Of a stretch of 13,772 bases of DNA, positions 1-6,421 are shown piece after piece. The notes under the pieces are model-generated. The model ran no database searches, was not told where the DNA came from, and was given only the letters and a program-made list of their open reading frames with translations. Source of the stretch: Pseudomonadota bacterium (GTDB lineage Bacteria > Pseudomonadota > Alphaproteobacteria > Rhodospirillales > Casp-alpha2); assembly GCA_027620395.1 (NCBI GenBank), contig JAQBZY010000004.1:1-13772 (forward strand), given 5' to 3'. Positions within the stretch are counted from its first letter, which is position 1. Each line of letters begins with the position of its first letter. The translations under genes and the position numbers were made by a program.

Positions 1-1148
1 GCGAGGATCGCGTCCGTATCCTGACCGAGTTCCGGCGGTGGCGCCGCGACCGCCGCCGGTTGACCGTCGATTTTGTATCCGGTCCTGAGCAGCGATATGT
101 CGCGCTCGACGCCTGGAACATTTTCGAAATCCGCGATCATGCCGCGGCTGGCGATCTGTTCGGTGGCCAGCGCTTCCGGCACCGTCAGGACCGGCCCCGA
201 CGGCACGCCGGCTTCGTTCAAGCGCCGGACCCAGTCTTCGGCCGTCGCCGAGGCCAACGCCACTTCCAGTTCCGCCTTGAGCGCGGCCCTGTTCTGCAAC
301 CGCGCTTGCCGTTCTACATATCTGGGATCGGTCTTGAGCTCGGGCCGGCCAATCGTGTCGCAGACGGCCTCGAACTGTTCCTGTTTGTTGGCGGCGATAT
401 TGAGCAACCCCTGGCCGGCCCGAAAGGTGCCGGACGGACTGGCGGTGAAATTGTCGTTGCCCATCGGTTTTGGAATCATGCCGCCGACCAGATAGTTGGA
501 GACCACCCAGCCCATGCTGGCCAAAGTCGCCTCCAGCATCGACACATCGATCAGACAGCCTTCCTGGCGGTCTGCATTGGCTAGCGCGGCGGCGATGGCG
601 AACGCCGCCGTCATGCCGCCGACGGTATCGGCGAGCGGATAGCCGACCCGATAGGGCGCCGTATCGGGATCGCCGGTGATGCTCATGATCCCCGACATCC
701 CCTGCACGATCTGATCGTAGGCCGGCATCTCGGCGAGTGGGCCGTTCTGGCCAAATCCGGAGATCGCGCAATAAATGAGTCCGGGATTGTCGCCCTTGAG
801 GACATCGTAGCCGACGCCCAAGCGATCCATGACGCCGGGGCGGAAATTCTCGACCACGACCCGCGCCGTCTTGACCAGATCGAGAAACACCCGTTTGCCG
901 GATGAAGTTTTCATATTGATGGTGATCGAGCGCTTACCGGCGTTCTGGGCCAGGAACGAAATTCCCATCAGTTTTTTGTTGAGTTCCGGATCGCCGCCCA
1001 ATTGCCGCGCCAAATCGCCGGTCCCGGGCAACTCGACCTTGATCACGTCGGCGCCCATGTGCGCCAGCTGATGACAACAGAACGGGCCGGCCAGAACGTT
1101 GGTCAGATCGAGAACCCGGATGCCCTTGAGCGGTTGCAAGGCGGCCAT
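1..1148 (-). CDS. CaiB/BaiF family (family III) CoA-transferase, 3' end cut by window edge
   Basis: This family moves CoA between a CoA thioester and a free carboxylic acid through an enzyme-bound aspartyl-CoA intermediate, in the cytoplasm. About 382 residues are visible. The N-terminus (GIRVLDLTNVLAGPFC, then GADVIKVE at 32-39) is the typical CoA-binding opening, followed by KRSITIN (72-78), NFRPGVMDRLG (101-111) and SGFGQNGP (130-137). The expected catalytic Asp is D174 in the YPLADTVGGM stretch, and IDVSMLEA follows near 200. Near the left edge it reads PPELGQDTDAIL, which is close to the usual C-terminus, so probably only some 15-25 residues are missing. The ATG at 1148 has a GAGG ribosome binding site (1156-1159) inside the end of the upstream gene, which stops 2 bases before it, so the two are probably translationally coupled. 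The acid substrate cannot be read from the sequence. Family assignment is firm. Confidence 0.94.
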   Translation of the reverse strand, partial: MAALQPLKGIRVLDLTNVLAGPFCCHQLAHMGADVIKVELPGTGDLARQLGGDPELNKKLMGISFLAQNAGKRSITINMKTSSGKRVFLDLVKTARVVVENFRPGVMDRLGVGYDVLKGDNPGLIYCAISGFGQNGPLAEMPAYDQIVQGMSGIMSITGDPDTAPYRVGYPLADTVGGMTAAFAIAAALANADRQEGCLIDVSMLEATLASMGWVVSNYLVGGMIPKPMGNDNFTASPSGTFRAGQGLLNIAANKQEQFEAVCDTIGRPELKTDPRYVERQARLQNRAALKAELEVALASATAEDWVRRLNEAGVPSGPVLTVPEALATEQIASRGMIADFENVPGVERDISLLRTGYKIDGQPAAVAAPPPELGQDTDAIL

Positions 1149-1150
1149 CG

Positions 1151-2683
1151 TCAATCCTCGCTGGCGACGATGGCGCCGAGCAGGCGGTCGACCGGTGCGA
1201 AGTCGTCAGTCAGGACCGGCACGTCCTCGGGCGCCAACCTGCCTGCGACGGCGCCCGGCGAAAGCCGGATCCATTCCTTGCCGGTACCGCTTTGCGATTG
1301 CAGGCGGTTGCCTTCGACCGGGTGCGCCGACGCGACCAACAGATATGTCAGCCGCTTGGCGGCGGCGGCCTGCCGGCTGTCGGCCCAGATTTCGACGGCC
1401 GGGAACACTTCGCCCATGGTTCGGAGCATCGATAGAAGCAATCTCGGCTCCCGGCGGCCGTCGATGACGGTCATGGCGAAAACGGCTTCGGCGGTCATGC
1501 GGCTCTTGACCTCGCGGGCGAACTCGAGCGTCACCAGATGCGCCGGCACCGAGAAATCGTGATAGGCGTCGCCGACAACGGCGTCGAACCGCGCCACCGC
1601 CGGTAGCGATTGCAGATAAACCCGGGCGTCGGCGTGTTGGACATCGACCTGGGCCGGATCGGCGAACCACATCCGGTCCCGGGCCACGCCGGTGACGGCG
1701 GGATCGACTTCGGCAACGGTATGGCGGCCTTCCGGAAACCGAGCCGCCCAAGCCCGGGGTAGGGTCAATGCGCCGCCGCCGATGAAATAGCTCTGGATGT
1801 CGGATCGGCCAGGGAAACGGTTTCTAACGATGACGTCGGTCAACTCGACATAGGAGCTTTGAATCAGCAACGGATCGTCGCGGTCGTTGATGCCGTGCCC
1901 CATGTGGTCGAGCACCATCAGCTTGCTGACGCGCCCCGTCTCGCGTTCGAAGTCGATGACCCGGATGCAATAATAGTTGCTTTCCACGGTACAGTAGTCG
2001 GCGGTCAGGTATTGATGCCCGGCACCACCGCCGATCGCCACCAGCATGCCGAGCGCCGCCGCCATCACGCCGCTCCGCCGCCGCTTTGCCCAGACGCCGA
2101 AGCATGCCGCTAGAAGGCCAAGCAGCGCCGCGACACAGATCAGCGTTCCTTGCGAGCCGATCCAGGAAATGAATAGGAACCCGGTCGCGAGCGTGCCCAG
2201 AATGGCGCCGCCGGCGCCGAGCGCGAACATCCGCCCCAAGACAATGCCGCGCCGGTCCGGCTCGGCATCCAAGGCCAGCCGGGTCAGCATCGGCGAGGTC
2301 GCCGCGATCAGAAGGCTGGGTAAAAAAAACAACACCGCCGACAACAACGAAACCGCGGCCAGAATGTTGCCGGGATCGCCGAGAATTGCCGGCGCCGTCC
2401 AGCGCAGCAGCAACGGCACGAACAAGACGTTGCCGGCAGAGAGCGCCAGCAGAATGGCGACCCGGCCGAGAACCCGCTCGTCCGGAGCCTCGGCTAGCCG
2501 GCTGCCGATCCAGTGCCCGGCCGACATTCCGGCCAGCACAGTGGCAATGATCGCGGTCCAGGTATAGAGCGACATTCCGACGTAGGGCGCGATCAGGCGG
2601 GCGGCGACGATTTCCAGCACCAATCCCGCCGCCGAGGCCGAAAACAAGGCCGCCGCCAATCCAAACCGTCCGAACCCTCGCAT
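1151..2683 (-). CDS. Membrane protein with spermidine/spermine-synthase-like domain (fused MFS/SpeE type)
   Basis: This 510-residue protein has about seven hydrophobic segments in the first 220 residues. It opens with a family-typical stretch (LVLEIVAARLIAPYVG, then SLYTWTAIIATVLAGMSAG). A soluble domain of about 280 residues has the spermidine-synthase fold: GGGALTLPR near 301-310 (nucleotide-loop equivalent), VAEVDP, HADAR, and GDAYHD near 370. Proteins of this architecture are annotated as fused MFS/spermidine synthases, but their reaction is largely unproven. The acidic active-site loop here is GDAYHD, so polyamine synthesis should not be assumed. The ATG at 2683 follows GGAGGA at good spacing. 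It is divergent to the cupin gene and lies directly upstream of the CoA-transferase gene, likely as one transcript. Confidence 0.9.
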   Translation of the reverse strand: MRGFGRFGLAAALFSASAAGLVLEIVAARLIAPYVGMSLYTWTAIIATVLAGMSAGHWIGSRLAEAPDERVLGRVAILLALSAGNVLFVPLLLRWTAPAILGDPGNILAAVSLLSAVLFFLPSLLIAATSPMLTRLALDAEPDRRGIVLGRMFALGAGGAILGTLATGFLFISWIGSQGTLICVAALLGLLAACFGVWAKRRRSGVMAAALGMLVAIGGGAGHQYLTADYCTVESNYYCIRVIDFERETGRVSKLMVLDHMGHGINDRDDPLLIQSSYVELTDVIVRNRFPGRSDIQSYFIGGGALTLPRAWAARFPEGRHTVAEVDPAVTGVARDRMWFADPAQVDVQHADARVYLQSLPAVARFDAVVGDAYHDFSVPAHLVTLEFAREVKSRMTAEAVFAMTVIDGRREPRLLLSMLRTMGEVFPAVEIWADSRQAAAAKRLTYLLVASAHPVEGNRLQSQSGTGKEWIRLSPGAVAGRLAPEDVPVLTDDFAPVDRLLGAIVASED

Positions 2684-2801
2684 CGATCAAGTCCTCCGCC
2701 GCCGCCAAGGCAACGACATATATTCGCCCCTTGCAAAGAGAAAGATGCAATTCCGGGCGGCTCGGATTAACCTTTCCAAGATCCGATCTTGGGAGGAACA
2801 G
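2684..2801. promoter_or_regulatory. Divergent intergenic region with promoters presumed for both flanking genes
   Basis: These 118 bases separate two divergent start codons, so each gene needs a promoter here. An AT-rich patch (TATATT, 2719-2724) could serve as a -10 on either strand, but I found no convincing -35 at 16-18 bases on either side. The right half contains the palindrome listed separately. The cupin frame stays open upstream to 2745, but the ribosome binding site favours 2802 as its start. Confidence 0.35.
2776..2792. promoter_or_regulatory. Perfect 17-bp palindrome touching the cupin ribosome binding site (operator candidate)
   Basis: CCAAGATC and GATCTTGG are exact reverse complements around a single central C. 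The right arm overlaps the GGGAGG ribosome binding site (2791-2796) of the gene starting at 2802. A dimeric regulator bound here would block transcription or initiation. With a one-base centre the arms cannot form a tight full hairpin in RNA without opening inner pairs, so a DNA operator is the likelier reading. No regulator gene is adjacent. Confidence 0.4.
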
Positions 2802-3305
2802 ATGCTCTACACGCTCGAGAAATTCGCCGACGATTGCCGAAGCGCCCTCAAATCCGATGCCGGCACCGCCGGCCAGGAAGCGGTTCGCGGCTTGGTCGCC
2901 AAGGTGCTCACAGATCAAAGCTTCATTGCCACCCACGTGCCGTCGACGGCCGAGAAGGAGCGCAATGTCCTCTATGAGGATCCGAAGTTTGGGTTCTGTA
3001 TCTGCGCCCATGTCTACAAGGGGGCGAAAAACGGCGAGCCGCACGACCATGGGCCGACTTGGGCGGTCTACGGCCAAGCCGCCGGCGAGACCGAAATGAC
3101 CGATTGGCGGATCGTCGAGCAGGCCCAGGGCGAGACCCCTGCCCTGGTCGAAAAAACCAGGACCTACAAACTGGTCCCGGGCGACGCGCATCTATACGTC
3201 ACCGGCGCCGTGCATGCCCCGTATCGGGCCGGCCCGACCCGGCTGATCCGAATCGAAGGTCAGAACACCGACAAGATAAAACGCACCAAGATAAAACCGG
3301 TGTGA
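2802..3305 (+). CDS. Cysteine-dioxygenase-like cupin protein, substrate unknown
   Basis: The product is 167 residues and predicted cytoplasmic. It resembles small double-stranded beta-helix metalloproteins of the cysteine dioxygenase/thiol dioxygenase group. The motif PHDHGPTWAVYG gives H81 and H83, and a later G-D-A-H-L-Y-V-T-G-A-V-H-A-P stretch gives H130 and H138. H81, H83 and H138 match the order and spacing of the three-histidine iron site of cysteine dioxygenases. The ATG at 2802 is chosen because GGGAGG lies 5 bases upstream. An in-frame start at 2745 would add 19 residues but has no such site. The C-terminus is basic (KIKRTKIK) and encoded by a short tandem repeat. A thiol dioxygenase is one option, but another cupin function is equally possible. 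Confidence 0.8.
   Translation: MLYTLEKFADDCRSALKSDAGTAGQEAVRGLVAKVLTDQSFIATHVPSTAEKERNVLYEDPKFGFCICAHVYKGAKNGEPHDHGPTWAVYGQAAGETEMTDWRIVEQAQGETPALVEKTRTYKLVPGDAHLYVTGAVHAPYRAGPTRLIRIEGQNTDKIKRTKIKPV
3273..3297 (+). repeat. Short tandem direct repeat at the 3' end of the cupin gene
   Basis: AAGATAAAAC occurs at 3273-3282 and again at 3288-3297, a 15-base period in frame. It encodes DKIKR then TKIKP. It looks like a small in-frame duplication extending the C-terminus. It may be incidental. Confidence 0.5.
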
Positions 3306-3356
3306 GCCGCTCGAGCCAGAGATTTAGGCTCAACGGTTTGATATTTAGGGAAAAAT

Positions 3357-3433
3357 TGGCGCGCCCGGAGAGATTCGAACTCCCGGCCTCTTGATTCGTA
3401 GTCAAGCGCTCTATCCAGCTGAGCTACGGGCGC
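3357..3433 (-). tRNA. tRNA-Arg, anticodon ACG
   Basis: The reverse complement folds as a complete tRNA of 77 bases. The acceptor arms are GCGCCCG and CGGGCGC, followed by discriminator G and an encoded CCA. The D-arm is GCTC-AGCTGGATA-GAGC, the anticodon stem CTTGA/TCAAG encloses loop CTACGAA, and the T-arm contains GTTCGAATC. The loop places the anticodon at 3399-3397 as ACG, so this is the arginine tRNA normally edited to ICG that reads CGU, CGC and CGA. The gene stands alone. A T-run follows the CCA on its strand. Confidence 0.97.
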
Positions 3434-3446
3434 ACTGCCTCTTGAA

Positions 3447-3484
3447 AGGCCGGGGAACCTACTCCAGCGTTCCCGGCCTGACAA
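3447..3484 (-). promoter_or_regulatory. Candidate tRNA-Arg promoter overlapped by a strong inverted repeat
   Basis: On the minus strand TTGTCA (3484-3479, five of six matches to the -35 consensus) lies 17 bases before TAGGTT (3461-3456, weak -10). This predicts a start near 3449, about 15 bases before the tRNA. The bases after the -10 are very GC-rich (CCCCGGCC), like the discriminators of stringently controlled stable-RNA promoters. The same stretch holds an inverted repeat, 3447-3458 against 3469-3479, pairing 11 bases with one bulged G around a 10-base loop. No other good promoter is visible upstream of the tRNA. Confidence 0.45.
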
Positions 3485-3590
3485 GTCCCAGGGGAACCGT
3501 GGCGGCGAGCGCGGCAATTCCGCGAGCAGTCCCCGGCAGGACCGGCGGTCGACGGAATCGAGGGCAGATTTCCCAAACAAAACAATCACC

Positions 3591-3619
3591 TTGTCGCTAT
3601 CTGACGGTTTGAGTAATAT
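3591..3619 (+). promoter_or_regulatory. Candidate sigma70-type promoter for the lipoprotein gene
   Basis: TTGTCG (3591-3596) and TAATAT (3614-3619) are separated by exactly 17 bases, each matching four of six consensus positions. A start near 3626 would give a leader of about 95 bases before the ATG at 3720. The surrounding sequence is AT-richer than the coding DNA. Confidence 0.45.
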
Positions 3620-3719
3620 CGGCGCGGAATAGGGGGAAGGTTTGTCGAATACGATCCGCCGGCAATGCTCGGGGACACGACGAATCATCAAAAAACAGTT
3701 TGAAGGGTGGTCGTCTGGG

Positions 3720-4895
3720 ATGGTCTTGAAAGATTTTTCCAAGTTGCGGTTTACAGTTGCCGGAGCACTGTTTCTGCTTGGTGCATGTTCGTCGGGCGGC
3801 AGTTCGTTCTGGCCGTCGCTTGAATCCTCGGACCCCGCCAGCAACACGAATTCGCAGCAGGCCGCCGCCAAGGCGCCGGCACAATCCGCCGCCCAACAGC
3901 AAGCTGCTGCTGGCCAGCCTGCGGGTCAGCCGCCGCTCGGCAACACCAAATTCGTTCCGACCGGCGTCACGCCCGGCGCATCGACCGGTACCTTCGTCGG
4001 GACCAAGGTCGAGGAACTCAGAAACGAATTGATTCGGCTGCAGAATTCCATCGGTGCCCAGAACGACGAATTACAGCGGCTCCGCACCAGCCTAGTGTCC
4101 AACTCGCAGCAGTATCATGGCACCATAGCGGCGGTGAATTCCCGCCTCCAAGTAGGCACCACGCCCGGCAACCCGATCCTGGTACAGCAGTTCAAAAGTG
4201 CGCAGGTCGACCTCGACCGCATCGCCGACGAAATCAACCGCATGAACGAATTGGCGGCGGCGGTTTCGAATAATTCGACATTGTCGTCTTATTTGTCCGA
4301 ATCGGCCCGCGCCGCATTCACGGTTTCCGGCGCCGTCGACGAGGATCACCGGCAACTGGCGATCATCGAGGACGAGGTCAACCGGACCGCGGTCCTGATC
4401 GACCGCCTGCTCAAGGAACTTTCGGCCGACGTCCGCCGGCAGACCAATTATGTCACCACCGAGCGCTCGAACCTCAATCTGATCTCGGCAGGCATCAAGT
4501 CGGGCGAAATGTTCGGCGGCAGCCTGGTCAACAAGGCGGTGCTGTCGTCTTCTGGCGCACAGCAGAGTGCTGGCATGCCGCTCGATACCGCCGGCCGCGC
4601 ACCCTTGGTCGTGATCCGCTTCGACCGCGCCAACGTACCCTATCAACAGGCACTCTATACCGCAGTTTCGAAGGCGCTTGAGCGCCGGCCGGACGCCTTC
4701 TTCGATCTCGTCGCGGTAGCGCCGTCGGCCGGTGGCGCGGCCAGGATCGCACTCAATGCCAACAAGGCCCGCCAACACGCGGAAAACGTGATGCGGTCCC
4801 TGGTCGAGATGGGCCTGCCGCCGAACCGGGTCGCGGTCGCCGCCAAGACCTTGGATCGGGCGAGCACCAACGAGGTTCATCTGTACGTTCGTTGA
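3720..4895 (+). CDS. Predicted lipoprotein with coiled coil and degenerate OmpA-like C-terminal domain
   Basis: The product has 391 residues. A lipoprotein signal peptide (LRFTVAGALFLLGAC) has lipobox LGAC with C23 as the acylated residue. An A/Q/P-rich linker (about 45-80) follows, then a heptad-like coiled coil starting near 96 (KVEELRNELIRLQN), a mostly helical middle region, and a folded C-terminal domain from about 293 (APLVVIRFDRANVPY to EVHLYVR). That end resembles the OmpA peptidoglycan-binding fold in layout, with the KARQHAENV helix in place, but the usual NTD/HTD aspartate loop reads VAPSAGG, so diaminopimelate binding is doubtful. The ATG at 3720 fits the signal peptide. The frame also extends to a TTG at 3642, which would put 26 extra residues before the signal. 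It is probably anchored in the envelope; its role is not known to me. Confidence 0.82.
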   Translation: MVLKDFSKLRFTVAGALFLLGACSSGGSSFWPSLESSDPASNTNSQQAAAKAPAQSAAQQQAAAGQPAGQPPLGNTKFVPTGVTPGASTGTFVGTKVEELRNELIRLQNSIGAQNDELQRLRTSLVSNSQQYHGTIAAVNSRLQVGTTPGNPILVQQFKSAQVDLDRIADEINRMNELAAAVSNNSTLSSYLSESARAAFTVSGAVDEDHRQLAIIEDEVNRTAVLIDRLLKELSADVRRQTNYVTTERSNLNLISAGIKSGEMFGGSLVNKAVLSSSGAQQSAGMPLDTAGRAPLVVIRFDRANVPYQQALYTAVSKALERRPDAFFDLVAVAPSAGGAARIALNANKARQHAENVMRSLVEMGLPPNRVAVAAKTLDRASTNEVHLYVR

Positions 4896-4918
4896 GAGCG
4901 TCTGAATATTGATCAGCA

Positions 4919-4954
4919 GAGGCCGGCTCGGCGACGCGCCGGCCTTGCGCTTTT
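4919..4954 (+). terminator. Terminator-like hairpin after the lipoprotein gene
   Basis: AGGCCGGC (4920-4927) pairs perfectly with GCCGGCCT (4938-4945) around a 10-base loop, and TTTT follows at 4951-4954. This fits an intrinsic terminator, although the T-run is short and interrupted by GCGC. It ends 12 bases before the gpt start, so it could instead lie in a gpt leader. Confidence 0.5.
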
Positions 4955-4966
4955 CGGGGTTCCTGC

Positions 4967-5458
4967 ATGGTCCAGCTTCGCGATGATATCGAGCACCACA
5001 TCGTCACCTGGGCCGAGGTGCACCGCGATACCCGGTCCCTGGTCCGTAAGTTGCTGCCGTCGTCGAGATGGAACGGCATCGTCGCGCTGACCCGCGGCGG
5101 ATTGGTGCCGGCGGCCATTGTCGCACGCGAGCTTTCGATCCACACCGTCGACACGCTCTGCATCACCACCTACGACGAGCAGGTGCAGGGCCGGCTCCGC
5201 GTCCTCAAGACACCGGATGCGGCACTGCAAGATGGCGGCGCCGGCTGGATCCTGGTCGACGATCTGGTCGATACCGGAACGACGCTCCAGGAAGCGAAGC
5301 GGATTCTGCCCAAGGCCCATGTCGCCACGGTCTATGCCAAGCCCAAGGGAGCCGCCCTGGTCGACAGCTACGTCCGCGAGATCGCTCAAGACGTCTGGAT
5401 GTTCTTTCCCTGGGACACCGAGCCACAATACGCCAGGCCGCTCGCCGATCCGGGCTGA
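4967..5458 (+). CDS. gpt: Xanthine-guanine phosphoribosyltransferase
   Basis: The enzyme converts xanthine or guanine (and hypoxanthine) plus PRPP to the nucleotide in purine salvage; it is cytoplasmic and often membrane-associated. The 163-residue product is close in length to E. coli Gpt and follows it along its whole length: YIVTW-like HIVTWAEVH near the start, GIVALTRGGLVPAAIVAREL (about 37-56), VDTLCITTYD, the PRPP-binding motif ILVDDLVDTGTT (about 96-107), PKAHVATVYAKPKG, and the late QDVWMFFPWD, which matches the Gpt QDTWIEQPWD. The ATG at 4967 has only a weak GGGG upstream. The gene is probably transcribed separately from the lipoprotein if the hairpin before it terminates. Confidence 0.95.
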   Translation: MVQLRDDIEHHIVTWAEVHRDTRSLVRKLLPSSRWNGIVALTRGGLVPAAIVARELSIHTVDTLCITTYDEQVQGRLRVLKTPDAALQDGGAGWILVDDLVDTGTTLQEAKRILPKAHVATVYAKPKGAALVDSYVREIAQDVWMFFPWDTEPQYARPLADPG

Positions 5459-5497
5459 GCGGTTGTCTCCGGGCCGCCACATTGACATGCCAATGGT

Positions 5498-5596
5498 ATG
5501 AAATGGCGTGCTTTCCTAGCCGCTTTGATCGGCATCTTGATGGCCGTGCCCGCCGGCGCCATCTATCGGTACAGCTTCCGCCCGGGCAGGCCCTGA
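5498..5596 (+). CDS. Doubtful 32-residue ORF resembling a signal or membrane peptide
   Basis: The frame reads MKWRAFLAALIGILMAVPAG then AIYRYSFRPGRP. It has a basic start, one hydrophobic stretch with an AGA-type cleavage context, and a short basic tail. It sits in the 234-base gap between gpt and the bactofilin gene. No in-frame upstream start is possible, because a TGA lies at 5483-5485, and no ribosome binding site is visible. It could be a true small membrane peptide, the remnant of a longer secreted protein, or chance. I see no other gene in this gap. Confidence 0.25.
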   Translation: MKWRAFLAALIGILMAVPAGAIYRYSFRPGRP

Positions 5597-5692
5597 AATG
5601 GCCACGGCCGCGCCTTAGCGGTGCCGCATTGCCGTGCGATCAGTTGCAGACCGGACCAACCCGGCCAGCACCCCGAATAAGGATTCCCCGAC

Positions 5693-6217
5693 ATGGCTCT
5701 GTTTTCCAAGGACGCCCAAGCCGCCATCGCCTGCAAACCCAACGATGCGGCACGCCGGGCGCCGCATCTTTTAGGGATTCCGCCTACTGACGCCGCAAAG
5801 CCAAGCCCGCGGCATGGCGCCGCATCGGCCTCGAAACAGAGCCGCGGCGAAAGCCGGCTCATCGTCGGCCCCAACATCAAGCTCAAGGGGGTCGAGATCG
5901 AGGATTGCGATACTTTGGTCGTCGAAGGTTACGTCGAAGCGTCCATGAACAGCCGGGTGATCGAAATTTCGCCGGACGGCGTCTACAAGGGAACCGTCGA
6001 GATCGACATCGCCATCGTGCGCGGCCGTTTCGAAGGCAATCTAACGGCCAGGGACCGCCTCGTCGTGCATAATGGCGGTTCGGTTTCCGGCAAGATCAGA
6101 TACGGCCGCCTGGCCATCGAGGAAGGCGGCCGGGTACACGGCGATCTTGACGAAATTGGGTCGCCGAAGGCCGCATCGGAGATCAAATCCGCAACCGGCG
6201 GAGCGGACGGCGGCTGA
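5693..6217 (+). CDS. Bactofilin family (polymer-forming cytoskeletal) protein
   Basis: Bactofilins self-assemble without nucleotide into filaments or sheets that scaffold cell-shape and envelope enzymes. The 174-residue product has a disordered N-terminus (about 1-52), then a right-handed beta-helix domain of short repeats (about 55-150): RLIVGPNIKLKGVEIEDCDTLVVEGYVEA, ISPDGVYKGTVEIDIAIVRGRFEGNL, LVVHNGGSVSGKIRYGRLAIEEGGRVHGDL. It ends in a short disordered tail. The recurring V-x-G-x-[VI] pattern and length fit the family. The ATG at 5693 has AAGGA (5679-5683) at proper spacing. No M23 peptidase partner is in view. A 64-residue gene converges on it with a 9-base gap. Confidence 0.9.
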   Translation: MALFSKDAQAAIACKPNDAARRAPHLLGIPPTDAAKPSPRHGAASASKQSRGESRLIVGPNIKLKGVEIEDCDTLVVEGYVEASMNSRVIEISPDGVYKGTVEIDIAIVRGRFEGNLTARDRLVVHNGGSVSGKIRYGRLAIEEGGRVHGDLDEIGSPKAASEIKSATGGADGG

Positions 6218-6226
6218 AACTTCCGA

Positions 6227-6421
6227 TCAATCCTTGCTCGAAAGACGGCGGTCCAATTCCGCTTCCAGGCGAAGCAGGTCTTCGGGCACCGGCAGACCTT
6301 CGGCGCGGAGCGCCGAGATTGCTTGGCGCAACCGAAATTCGACTTCGTGCAAATCCTCGACATCGCCTTCGAGGACGTTCATCAGGTAAGCGATTTCCGC
6401 ATCCAGATCATCAAGCGCCAT
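6227..6421 (-). CDS. Small acidic helical protein, function unknown
   Basis: This 64-residue protein is rich in Glu, Asp, Leu and Arg (MALDDLDAEIAYLMNVLEG, then EDLHEVEFRLRQAISAL, then PEDLLRLEAELDRRL). It looks like two amphipathic helices joined by a short EGLPVP turn, with coiled-coil potential. There is no signal peptide or cysteine. A strong AGGAG site precedes the ATG at 6421, which supports real translation. It is convergent with the bactofilin gene and divergent from the metallo-hydrolase gene. I do not recognise a family. Confidence 0.72.
   Translation of the reverse strand: MALDDLDAEIAYLMNVLEGDVEDLHEVEFRLRQAISALRAEGLPVPEDLLRLEAELDRRLSSKD

Noticed and set aside
2745..2801. Upstream start of the cupin gene adding 19 residues
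   Set aside because: The extension would read through the palindrome and has no ribosome binding site, whereas GGGAGG sits correctly in front of 2802.
1824..3191. Long minus-strand frame of 455 codons
   Set aside because: It runs antisense to the cupin gene and in another frame of the spermidine-synthase-like gene. Its composition is Arg/Gly-rich with no family motif, so it is a GC-driven shadow.
3303..3332. Possible terminator after the cupin gene (TGAGCC with GGCTCA, and GAGCC with GGCTC)
   Set aside because: The stems are only 5-6 pairs with loose loops and no T-run on the plus strand, so it is too weak to call.
3357..3433. tRNA-Arg as an attachment site for an integrated element
   Set aside because: No integrase gene and no second copy of the tRNA 3' end are seen in the window, and the flanking genes look like ordinary chromosomal genes.
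3260..3871. Minus-strand frame of 203 codons across the tRNA
   Set aside because: It covers the tRNA gene, its promoter region and the antisense of two real genes, and has no protein-family signal.
5480..5495. CATTG/CAATG inverted repeat containing a perfect TTGACA before the small ORF
   Set aside because: The arms are only 5 bases, and no -10-like sequence lies 16-18 bases after TTGACA, so neither an operator nor a promoter is supported.
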